Part shown: positions 1-6,315 of the stretch, piece after piece
Layout: every line of letters starts with the position of its first letter
How positions within the stretch are numbered: the stretch's first letter is position 1
Source: Arenicella sp.
GTDB lineage: Bacteria > Pseudomonadota > Gammaproteobacteria > Arenicellales > Arenicellaceae
Direction of reading: 5' to 3'
NCBI GenBank assembly: GCA_018677115.1
Contig: JAHHOC010000444.1
Location: forward strand, 1-12,210
Length of the DNA: 12,210 nucleotides
The notes under the pieces: generated by a model
Told to the model about the DNA's origin: nothing
Seen by the model: the letters and a program-made list of their open reading frames with translations, nothing else
The model's database searches: none
Made by a program: the position numbers and the translations under genes

Positions 1-2065
1 GTTTAAACTGTTTAACCATTTGTTTAAACGTATCCAGCGAACCCGGTGTTCTACTGTAGCGAAGTGCCACATAGTGGCCGGTAATAGCGTCTATCTCGCC
101 GGCGTATTGCGGAAATTGAAGTTTTGCTTTGTGAGCAAACTGGTTTGGTGTGTCTGCAGGATTCTTTTGCAGTTTGTAGCGTTTGAATCGGCCTACAAAC
201 TTTAAATAAAGCCGCTGCGCCTCAGCAAGCTTGGCGGGTTTGGGTGCTGATCTGAGGGCATAGATTAATACCAGAATAAAGCAGCCGGCAAATAAAATGC
301 TGACCAGGGTGTAAGCGCTGTAGCGGGTATCCAGCCCGAGAGATCTGAGCAAGGCCATTTGCTTGTCATAGTCGTAGTTGACAATCCATTTGTTCCATTG
401 ATAACTCAGGTTGTTCCAGCTATCCATGGCGAAACGACCCATCCTCCTGATGCCGCCAGGATTCAGGAAATCGGCCAGTTGGCGGCCGGGGTTTCCGCTC
501 ATCAGGCTATTGCCGTCCCATAGTTCAAGCAGCGCCTGCATGCCGAAATCAATCCGGTCAGGGCTGATTGCCGCGGTAGGATCGACGCGGGTCCACTCAT
601 TGTCTATTAACACTTCACTCCACGCATGCGCATCGGAATACCTGATCTCATGGTAGCCACCGATCGGATTAAACTCACCGCCCTGATACCCCACTACGAC
701 ACGGGATGGCACGCCGAGCCAGCGCATTAATGTGGTAAATACACTGGCGAAATGTTCGCAGTAACCAGTTCGGGTTTCAAACAGGAAATCGTCCACCGGA
801 TTGTTGCCCAATGGCGGCGGCATAAGCGAGTAGCGATATCCGCTGGTGCGGAAATGTTGAAATACAAGATTAACCAGCATGACGGGGTTGTCTGTTTGAC
901 TTCGCCATTCATCCAGCAGGGCAAGAATTCGGGCGCTGGGCTGGCTGCTGGTGCGCAATAAGGGCCCAAGGTCTATCCCGTTATTGGCCAGGGAAGGTCG
1001 CAAGGTTGAACTGCCCCGGTAGCTGAAGTCTTTAATTTTACGCTCTCGCAGGTATACGGAATAGTCGTCCAATACTCTGCCCTGGGAATATCCGACTACA
1101 TAATCAAGAAAAGGTAAAAATATATCGGTGCTTTTTTCATGCAGTATTTCGTAATTGTAACGCCCAAGTGACAGATTGGCGCGTTGGTGCATATCCTCCG
1201 CTGCCGTCATATTGCGCAGGTTGGGAGGCGCAATATGCCAGCTGAAATTGTCTTCATAGGGCATAACCTTGGTGCGCCAGTATAAATTCTCATTACTGGG
1301 GATCGCTCCATCGAAGCGCACGCGGAAGGCCAATGAATTGTTAAATGCGCCGGCGGCAAAATCTCCTGCCACCATGGAGTTGCTTAACTGGCTTTTTTCA
1401 CGGAGATTTTCCTGTGAGGGCAGGAATCCAAAAGATCCTTGAATTCTGGGAAAGAACACAAACAGGATTATTGCCAGCGGGATGGCTTTGGCAATTATGC
1501 CGCTGGCTTGAGAAAAGCCATGCCGTAATTTTGTGGGCTCCGGGTTAGTGATTCTTACCATTACTGCGGTTACAGCCAGAGTAAACAGCAACACGGTAAC
1601 GATATTCAGGATCGAGGCCGAGAAAAGAAAACTGCAGGCGGCAAGAAAATACAGTATCAGGCAAACCAGGTAATAATCGCGCAGCGTATGGGATTCGAGG
1701 TACTTAAGCGATAGCAGCAGGGCAATAAAACTGATTCCGGCGCGTTGTCCGTTCCATCCGCCATAGACCACCAGCACCATACCGAAGCTGAGCAGGGTCA
1801 TGGCCATCATCAGCAGTTTAGGTGGTGTCTGTCGGCGAAAAAAAACCAAACTCAGTTTGAGCAGGCAGATAAAAAGTGCATAAATGGCAACTATTTGCGC
1901 GGCGATAAAAAAATGCGCCAGCATGGCAATCAGGATCAACGCGCCAAGCTGCAGCAAAGTCGCGCGGGACAGGCGATGAGCTGGCGGCTGTGCCGGCAAT
2001 GGCGGCAGGCTGAATTTGAATTTATTGGCGATCGCTCTAAGCATAACCGTTGCGCTATCTGGCAT
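1..2065 (-). CDS. tgpA: TgpA-like membrane transglutaminase (DUF3488/transglutaminase-core), 3' end cut by window edge
   Basis: The frame is open from ATG at 2065 to the window edge, 688 codons with no stop. I recall P. aeruginosa TgpA at about 668 residues, so only a short C-terminal piece should be missing. The N-terminal 205 residues hold several hydrophobic helices (about 38-77, 84-105, 108-124, 129-170, 188-205), ending in an FPR motif. A large periplasmic part follows, with a transglutaminase/papain-like core: Cys436 in GYCEHFA, His480 in DAHAWSEV and Asp495 in WTRVDPT form the expected catalytic triad. A last membrane helix lies near 601-620, followed by a basic cytoplasmic tail. In P. 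aeruginosa this protein is an essential inner-membrane enzyme of the cell envelope; its natural substrate is not settled. The start overlaps the DUF58 stop by 11 bp, implying translational coupling. The Shine-Dalgarno sequence is poor, and ATG at 2044 is an alternative start. The gene is last of the visible leftward operon. Family assignment is strong; the symbol is by similarity. Confidence 0.92.
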   Translation of the reverse strand, partial: MPDSATVMLRAIANKFKFSLPPLPAQPPAHRLSRATLLQLGALILIAMLAHFFIAAQIVAIYALFICLLKLSLVFFRRQTPPKLLMMAMTLLSFGMVLVVYGGWNGQRAGISFIALLLSLKYLESHTLRDYYLVCLILYFLAACSFLFSASILNIVTVLLFTLAVTAVMVRITNPEPTKLRHGFSQASGIIAKAIPLAIILFVFFPRIQGSFGFLPSQENLREKSQLSNSMVAGDFAAGAFNNSLAFRVRFDGAIPSNENLYWRTKVMPYEDNFSWHIAPPNLRNMTAAEDMHQRANLSLGRYNYEILHEKSTDIFLPFLDYVVGYSQGRVLDDYSVYLRERKIKDFSYRGSSTLRPSLANNGIDLGPLLRTSSQPSARILALLDEWRSQTDNPVMLVNLVFQHFRTSGYRYSLMPPPLGNNPVDDFLFETRTGYCEHFASVFTTLMRWLGVPSRVVVGYQGGEFNPIGGYHEIRYSDAHAWSEVLIDNEWTRVDPTAAISPDRIDFGMQALLELWDGNSLMSGNPGRQLADFLNPGGIRRMGRFAMDSWNNLSYQWNKWIVNYDYDKQMALLRSLGLDTRYSAYTLVSILFAGCFILVLIYALRSAPKPAKLAEAQRLYLKFVGRFKRYKLQKNPADTPNQFAHKAKLQFPQYAGEIDAITGHYVALRYSRTPGSLDTFKQMVKQFK

Positions 2066-2957
2066 CCCACAGCGCGAGTACTGACAAGCACTCATGATAA
2101 TGTGCGCTGCCCTGACTGAAACCAATTGTAATATTGGGCATCTCCAGTTGGTAAAGCAAGCCGTCCCTCTCGGCGCTGACGATCCATTGACATAACTGGC
2201 TCAAGCGGTCTTCCGTGTTCATACCCGGAGGCATCGTAAACCAGCTGAGGTTCATCGAGTTGCCGGACATATCTTCATGCTGGATACTGACCAATTTGTT
2301 GGTTTTCGCCAGCGACGGCCAGTGGATGTCGCGCAAGCGATCACCCTCCTGATAGGCTTTCATGCCGCTGTAGTCGTCGGCACCAATACGTATTCTGGCT
2401 GGTGCCTGAGGGCGGGCACCGCTCGCGCTGCTATCAGGTAGCGGCATTATATCCACCGGTCGCGGGTAAACCAGGCAGGGTTGTGATGGAATAAATCGCT
2501 TTGTCCAACAAAAGAATATACCCACTGGGAATTGTGAGCTAAGCATGACCGCTGAGCATTGCAAAGAACCTCGCTGCAGGGTTGGCAGTTTAATGTCAAC
2601 ACGTCGCTGCTGGTTGGCGGGAATCTGTAACAAGCAGTGAAAATCGTCACACACCAACCACACCGCCCGGCGATATTTATTACTGGTGTTCACCACAGTT
2701 ACCGGAAACACGGCAGTTTCACCGACAAACACTGCCTTGGCCGGCTGTGCATTTAATTCCAGGCCTATCACATTATTGTGAGTAGAGTGCATGGTGATCA
2801 CGCCGATCGCGGCCAGAATGAATAACATCATGAACGCTGCCTGGTTGTCGAATTTCACCGCTACAGCGAATAGCGCGATCAATATCAATGTGAAATACCA
2901 GCCAACCCGCGTGGGCAGGATGTACAGTTGCCGGCGACCGATTGTGAATTCCGACAT
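2055..2957 (-). CDS. DUF58 domain membrane protein
   Basis: A 300-residue protein. Two adjacent hydrophobic helices (about residues 19-36 and 39-56) are followed by a long soluble domain. The DUF58 signature is at 194-221: DDYSGMKAYQEGDRLRDIHW, then a conserved lysine-rich turn (LAKTNKL). Proteins of this family are usually encoded beside a MoxR AAA+ ATPase and often a transglutaminase or von Willebrand factor A protein; biochemical function is not established. Here it lies between moxR (32-bp gap) and tgpA (11-bp overlap), which is the classic MoxR-DUF58-transglutaminase order. The likely role is as membrane-bound partner of the MoxR ATPase in envelope assembly or maturation; that is inference from context. 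The start is ATG at 2957, preceded by a modest purine stretch (TCGGGAAA). The beginning of the protein (RRQLYILPTRVGW) is typical of this DUF58 subgroup, supporting the start. Confidence 0.9.
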   Translation of the reverse strand: MSEFTIGRRQLYILPTRVGWYFTLILIALFAVAVKFDNQAAFMMLFILAAIGVITMHSTHNNVIGLELNAQPAKAVFVGETAVFPVTVVNTSNKYRRAVWLVCDDFHCLLQIPANQQRRVDIKLPTLQRGSLQCSAVMLSSQFPVGIFFCWTKRFIPSQPCLVYPRPVDIMPLPDSSASGARPQAPARIRIGADDYSGMKAYQEGDRLRDIHWPSLAKTNKLVSIQHEDMSGNSMNLSWFTMPPGMNTEDRLSQLCQWIVSAERDGLLYQLEMPNITIGFSQGSAHYHECLSVLALWDAR

Positions 2958-2989
2958 AATAAATTTCCCGACGCGGCGCTACGCTATGG

Positions 2990-3892
2990 TCACAGCACTT
3001 CGGTTTGCTCGATTACTTTTGCGAGCTCGATAGTCGGGTCAGAGCCGTCATCGCAGTGCAATCTGTGGGCAGCAGCATACGGTGCGAGGCTTTGCACATC
3101 TTCCGGCAACACCGAGTCCCGTTGTTCCACGAAAGCCAGCGCCTTGGCCGCCTGTAGCCACTGTAAACCTGCCCGCGGGGACAAGCCGTTGACGAATTTA
3201 CCACTATTGCGTGTAGCGTCCACCAGCTTGTAGAGATAGTCGATAATTGCGTCACTGACGTACACTTGCTCCACCTGCTCGATCAGGTCGCTAACTTCTT
3301 GCAGTTCGAATATAGCACTGCGCGATGAGGTAGGTTTTGCGCCATTCTGCTTCAATAACTGGCGCTCAAAATCGGCTTCAGGATAACCCAGCGACAGTCG
3401 CATCAGGAAACGATCGAGTTGCGATTCAGGTAATGGGAATGTGCCGCTCTGTTCCAGTGGGTTTTGAGTTGCGATCACAAAGAATGGGTCGGGGAGGTTA
3501 ATCTGATTGCCATCAACTGAGACCTGTTGTTCTTCCATTGCCTGTAGCAGAGCGCTTTGCGTTTTTGGCGTGGCCCGGTTGATTTCGTCGGCCAGCAGGA
3601 TGGAGGTAAACACGGGTCCGCGTTTGAAATGAAACTTCTTGCTCTCCATATCGAAAATGGTCATGCCGACGATATCAGTAGGCAGCAGGTCACTGGTGAA
3701 CTGAACTCTCTTGAAAGGCAATCCAAACAGATCTGCCAGGGCATGTGAAAGTGTTGTTTTACCAACGCCCGGAATGTCCTCAATCAGCAGGTGGCCCCTG
3801 GCTAGCAGGCACACCACTGCTAATTTTGTTGCAAACGGATTACCCAATATGATTTTGTTTAACTGTTCGAACAGCTGATTCAGCTTCTGCAT
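2990..3892 (-). CDS. MoxR-family AAA+ ATPase
   Basis: A 300-residue AAA+ ATPase of the MoxR class. Visible motifs in order: Walker A PGVGKTT (41-47), Walker B LLADEINR (99-106), sensor 1 ATQNP (141-145), the MoxR-type LPESQLDRF (154-162), and the sensor 2 arginine in LSPRAG (237-242). Length and motif spacing match full-length family members. MoxR ATPases act as chaperone-like factors that help mature or activate partner proteins, often with DUF58 or von Willebrand factor A proteins; the exact client here is unknown. The gene sits 20 bp downstream of the K+ channel gene and 32 bp upstream of DUF58, in the same direction, so one transcript probably carries all of them. The start ATG at 3892 has a purine-rich GAGGAAGAGAG about 10 bases upstream. 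The immediate physical link to a K+ channel gene raises the possibility that the channel is co-regulated with, or a client of, this ATPase; that is speculation. Confidence 0.93.
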   Translation of the reverse strand: MQKLNQLFEQLNKIILGNPFATKLAVVCLLARGHLLIEDIPGVGKTTLSHALADLFGLPFKRVQFTSDLLPTDIVGMTIFDMESKKFHFKRGPVFTSILLADEINRATPKTQSALLQAMEEQQVSVDGNQINLPDPFFVIATQNPLEQSGTFPLPESQLDRFLMRLSLGYPEADFERQLLKQNGAKPTSSRSAIFELQEVSDLIEQVEQVYVSDAIIDYLYKLVDATRNSGKFVNGLSPRAGLQWLQAAKALAFVEQRDSVLPEDVQSLAPYAAAHRLHCDDGSDPTIELAKVIEQTEVL

Positions 3893-3912
3893 ATTTAAAG
3901 TTCTCTCTTCCT

Positions 3913-5115
3913 CTATGGTAATCGTGACTCGGCTTTGCCGCGCGTAATCCAGCGTAGCAGTGGGATGTAGTGAGGGTTTTGGTTTATCAGCGTGTCGACC
4001 AACTCTGAATTGTCCCGCAATCTCAGTGCTAATAGCGGACGCCGGCGGGTGCCGCAGAACAATAAATCATCGTCCGGCATCAGTTCAACGTCCTGGTCCG
4101 GCAACAGTTGTGTATTTCCGTCGCGATACAGCAACAATGCGATGCCGCGCGCGGCTGGAAACAGGGGGTGGCTGCACAGATCTCCTACCGTCAACTTGCG
4201 CCCCGATTGCATGTGTTTGCAAAGCGCCGGCGCGCTGATCCTGTTTAAGGTCAATCTGGTGGTTACAGGGCTTTTATTTCGCGTAACCTGGCCAATATCA
4301 GCTATCAGCTTTTCGGTGTCATCTATGGTAAGCCCATTTGAAAATCTGAGAAACTTGCTGACCAGCGGGCGTGACATGATTGTAAGGGCTTCAGTTGCGA
4401 CGATCTGGCTGCGACGCATTATGTAGTCGCAGTTGGCCCGTACGAAGAGCGGCTGGTTGGCCTCTTTGCCGACCCTGCCGATGGTATATATATCTTTGTT
4501 CAATTGTTGCGCTGTAATCAGGATCGACAGGTTATTAGCATCGTCATCACTCGACGCGATGATTACCGAGGCATCAGCTATTCCAGCCTCCTCGAGGGTA
4601 GAGGCTTCGGTGCCCCGTCCCTGGATAATTTCATGCTCGTCGTTCCATTCATCCGGATTGGTATCAACCAATACCATTTCAATGCTGTTATTGGCCAGCT
4701 GCTTGTGAATGGCTCGCCCCATTCGACCATAGCCGCAGATAATCCATCGACCTTTCGGCAGTGGCCGGCCGGATTGATGTTCAGGGCTGTGTTGGTTCAA
4801 AAACCAGGTTTGCACCTTGTGTAAAGCGGGTTTATTTACCAGCAGGCTCAGGCGGCGGGCGAAAGTGCGGTACGGATTGATAATATAATCAGTGCCAAAC
4901 GAAGCCATATTGTTCTCTTCATCTTCGATCTCTGACCTGCAGATAACGGGCACATTTGCATTCATCAGTTTGGCACTGACTGCAATTTGCAGGTTGGTAT
5001 GGTCGTTTTCGGTAACTGCGACGACGCCCCGGCAGTTCGGATGGTTGATTCCTGCGGCAACCAGACTTTGTGGCTCAGTGGTGTCTGCATTAAAGGCAAT
5101 AGGCCTTATGCTCAT
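3913..5115 (-). CDS. RCK/TrkA-N NAD-binding regulatory part of a K+ channel (downstream piece of a stop-interrupted gene)
   Basis: A 400-residue open frame beginning at ATG 5115. It starts in the middle of a Rossmann fold: the first 60 residues supply the second half of the first RCK domain (ADTTEPQSLVAAGI, then VVAVTENDHTNLQIAVSAKL). A complete second RCK/TrkA-N domain follows, with the dinucleotide motif GYGRMG at 128-133 and the acidic strand end at Asp151. A TrkA-C-like region occupies about 300-356. These are cytoplasmic ligand-sensing domains that gate K+ flux. The frame is the same as that of the pore-bearing gene upstream; only TAA and one GAC codon separate them. No Shine-Dalgarno sequence precedes 5115, so any separate translation would need re-initiation just after the stop. 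The most likely reading is one channel gene broken by a nonsense codon, or sequenced with an error there; a functional two-subunit split is less likely. The gene ends with TAG 20 bp before moxR. Confidence 0.85.
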   Translation of the reverse strand: MSIRPIAFNADTTEPQSLVAAGINHPNCRGVVAVTENDHTNLQIAVSAKLMNANVPVICRSEIEDEENNMASFGTDYIINPYRTFARRLSLLVNKPALHKVQTWFLNQHSPEHQSGRPLPKGRWIICGYGRMGRAIHKQLANNSIEMVLVDTNPDEWNDEHEIIQGRGTEASTLEEAGIADASVIIASSDDDANNLSILITAQQLNKDIYTIGRVGKEANQPLFVRANCDYIMRRSQIVATEALTIMSRPLVSKFLRFSNGLTIDDTEKLIADIGQVTRNKSPVTTRLTLNRISAPALCKHMQSGRKLTVGDLCSHPLFPAARGIALLLYRDGNTQLLPDQDVELMPDDDLLFCGTRRRPLLALRLRDNSELVDTLINQNPHYIPLLRWITRGKAESRLP

Positions 5116-5118
5116 GTC

Positions 5119-5121
5119 TTA
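5119..5121 (-). other. In-frame TAA inside the K+ channel gene
   Basis: Reading the minus strand, the codons are ATT GAA ATA TAA GAC ATG AGC. Frames before and after are identical (5613 and 5115 differ by 498, a multiple of three), so no frameshift is involved. The codons on both sides encode adjoining segments of one Rossmann fold. By recall, relatives have a run like LELEDL here, and IEI-stop-DM aligns with it, so the missing residue would be Glu and a single GAA-to-TAA change would explain the break. Confidence 0.8.
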
Positions 5122-5613
5122 TATTTCAATGCTGCTGGTTCGATCAGGGTTATAGTCGATGATAATAGTCTGTAACCCGAGTTCGGCCAGCCCCTCATTG
5201 ATAAGCGCGCCGGTTTCACCGTATCCGCAAATCAGATAAAAGGGCAGGTCTATACGATTAATGCTGCGTTCGAAAGCTTTGCGCGAGAGCGCCTGGCGGA
5301 AGGCCTGGTTTTGTAACAGATTCAGCATGCTGCCGATAGCGTACAGCCATGCACTAACCGAAATGTAAATACATACCAGCACCCAGGCACGCTGCGCATC
5401 GGAGAATGCATAGGGAATTTCACCGAATCCGATGGTTGTGCCCATAAAACTGACAAAATAGAAAGCATGAAAAAAACTCATGTACCAGACATTTCCATCC
5501 TCGTCGACGCCGGGAATAAGCGTCATGACAAAAGTCGCCACCGCGTATACGCTAACCAGCAGGATGAGCGGCGCACGCAGGCGCCTTAATACCAAAAAGA
5601 AAATATCCGACAT
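5119..5613 (-). CDS. Two-TM K+ channel pore with start of RCK domain (upstream piece of a stop-interrupted gene)
   Basis: A 164-residue open frame. Membrane helix 1 lies at about residues 14-33, a pore loop with the K+ selectivity filter TTIGFGE at 59-65, and helix 2 at about 77-99. A cytoplasmic linker leads into the first Rossmann motif GYGETG (130-135) and the strand ending IIIDYNPDR (Asp153). The frame then stops at TAA, before the rest of the fold. The GFGE filter differs from the textbook GYGD but still reads as a K+ pore. As annotated, the protein could make a membrane pore but not a complete RCK domain. The remaining fold is encoded directly downstream in the same frame. The start ATG at 5613 has GGA about nine bases upstream and lies 25 bp after the DUF6394-type gene. 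Together the two pieces make 565 sense codons, about the length I recall for channels with one pore unit and two RCK domains. The single-gene interpretation is inference; pore and fold motifs are seen directly. Confidence 0.85.
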   Translation of the reverse strand: MSDIFFLVLRRLRAPLILLVSVYAVATFVMTLIPGVDEDGNVWYMSFFHAFYFVSFMGTTIGFGEIPYAFSDAQRAWVLVCIYISVSAWLYAIGSMLNLLQNQAFRQALSRKAFERSINRIDLPFYLICGYGETGALINEGLAELGLQTIIIDYNPDRTSSIEI

Positions 5614-5638
5614 CTGATATTCCGGGTGGGTGTCGGGC

Positions 5639-6022
5639 TTACTTGCGAATTTGACTGGTTTCGATAATAAGCAGTACTACCGAGAGCAAATTTGCCACCA
5701 GGGCTCCTCCGGACAGGGAAACAATACTCGCCATGCTCGCGCTGTCCACCCCGCTTATGCCGCTGTCTGCGCTATACCACCATACAACAGCCGCGGCAAT
5801 CAGTTGCAGGTCGGCAACCAGGCTCGAAGCGAGCACTGTTGAGCCGAAATGCGTACGGTCACCAAATTTTAATAAGGTGCAGATCAGGCTGACCACCAGG
5901 GCGGCGAACAATTCGTAGAAATGATGGTGAGTCGGATCAGACAGATCACCGACAAAAAAACCAAAATTCAATGACAGGGCGAGAATGATAAAGAACGCGA
6001 ATACTACTTTCTCGAAATTCAT
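5639..6022 (-). CDS. Small four-helix membrane protein, DUF6394-like
   Basis: A 127-residue, very hydrophobic protein with about four membrane helices (residues 5-25, 36-54, 61-83 and 96-120). Short loops include a histidine triplet at 32-34 (DPTHHHFYELFAAL), and the tail is short and basic. From memory it resembles the DUF6394 family found next to ion-channel genes in marine gammaproteobacteria; function is unknown and the family name should be verified. It is first in the leftward operon, 25 bp ahead of the K+ channel gene. It may therefore be an accessory subunit of the channel, but nothing in the sequence proves this. The start ATG at 6022 is well supported by AGGAG seven bases upstream (6030-6034). 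No cofactor or catalytic motif is evident. Confidence 0.8.
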   Translation of the reverse strand: MNFEKVVFAFFIILALSLNFGFFVGDLSDPTHHHFYELFAALVVSLICTLLKFGDRTHFGSTVLASSLVADLQLIAAAVVWWYSADSGISGVDSASMASIVSLSGGALVANLLSVVLLIIETSQIRK

Positions 6023-6057
6023 GACTATCTCCTGATACGTGACAATATGCCGCAGAG

Positions 6058-6075
6058 CGGGCGCTTCTGCGCCCG
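6058..6075 (-). other. GC-rich hairpin in the leader of the leftward operon
   Basis: A perfect 7-bp inverted repeat, CGGGCGC, with a 4-base TTCT loop and GCGCCCG, lies between the possible minus-strand -10 (6095-6100) and the AGGAG ribosome site (6030-6034). No T-tract follows on either strand, so it is not a typical intrinsic terminator. It could be a leader stem-loop that stabilises the mRNA or affects expression; role unproven. Confidence 0.45.
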
Positions 6076-6094
6076 AACGCCGTTGTGTGCGACC

Positions 6095-6100
6095 ATTATA
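6095..6100 (-). promoter_or_regulatory. Possible -10 element for the leftward K+ channel/MoxR operon
   Basis: The minus strand reads TATAAT exactly, about 73 bases upstream of the ATG at 6022. No good -35 hexamer is seen at 16-18 bp spacing, so the assignment rests on the perfect -10 and its position at the operon head. Confidence 0.35.
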
Positions 6101-6141
6101 GAACTGCCAGCCAGCTTAGCATAGCTGCCAAATCAGGTGCT

Positions 6142-6159
6142 CACCAAATATACTTGGTG
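6142..6159. promoter_or_regulatory. Inverted repeat, candidate operator between divergent operons
   Basis: CACCAA-ATATAC-TTGGTG is a perfect 6-bp dyad with a 6-bp A/T-rich spacer, the shape of a site for a dimeric helix-turn-helix regulator. It lies about 40 bp upstream of the nqr -35 and roughly 40 bp upstream of the possible leftward -10, so a bound protein could affect both operons. The regulator is unknown. Confidence 0.4.
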
Positions 6160-6198
6160 TTGGTCTATAATGTTCGCTGGTTTTGAACCACGTTTGCC

Positions 6199-6226
6199 TT
6201 GCCCGAGTAAGTCAAAGTTGTATAAT
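6199..6226 (+). promoter_or_regulatory. Sigma70-like promoter for nqrABCDEF
   Basis: A -35 TTGCCC (6199-6204) and a perfect -10 TATAAT (6221-6226) are separated by 16 bp. Transcription would start near 6233, giving a leader of about 80 bases before the nqrA start. It is the best promoter match in the intergenic region and correctly oriented for the Na+-NQR operon. A second TATAAT at 6166-6171 lacks a convincing -35. Confidence 0.55.
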
Positions 6227-6236
6227 GCGCCGCAAA

Positions 6237-6249
6237 CAAAGAGTCTTTG
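6237..6249. promoter_or_regulatory. Short inverted repeat just downstream of the nqr start site
   Basis: CAAAGA-G-TCTTTG is a perfect 6-bp dyad around one central base, about +5 to +17 relative to the predicted transcription start. The position suits a repressor site or a weak 5' RNA feature. It is short enough to arise by chance. Confidence 0.3.
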
Positions 6250-6315
6250 AACTGGTCAGCTTTGCACCATAATCGGGTTGGACAGACCTAATAAAAATCG
6301 AAAGTAGAGGTTCGC

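Noticed and set aside
1..29. Two GTTTAAAC palindromes with TTTAAC between them, at the window edge
   Set aside because: They lie in the open tgpA frame, encode ordinary Lys/Phe codons (TFKQMVKQFK), and are too short and few to be a repeat array or attachment site.
1745..2119. Plus-strand open frame of 124 codons opposite tgpA and DUF58
   Set aside because: It is the reverse complement of two well-supported genes, has a low-complexity His/Gln-rich product with no family features, and no ribosome site.
4484..4492. TATATATAT run resembling an AT-rich promoter or repeat
   Set aside because: It is inside the RCK coding region (Ile-Tyr-Thr-Ile codons, DIYTIGRVG) and fits protein conservation.
5116..5121. 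Frameshift or programmed slippage between the two channel pieces
   Set aside because: The two open frames are in the same phase (start positions differ by 498), so no shift is needed; a single stop codon explains the break.
6166..6171. Second perfect TATAAT on the plus strand as an nqr promoter
   Set aside because: No acceptable -35 hexamer lies 15-19 bp upstream; the site at 6199-6226 is a better match. It could still be a secondary start.
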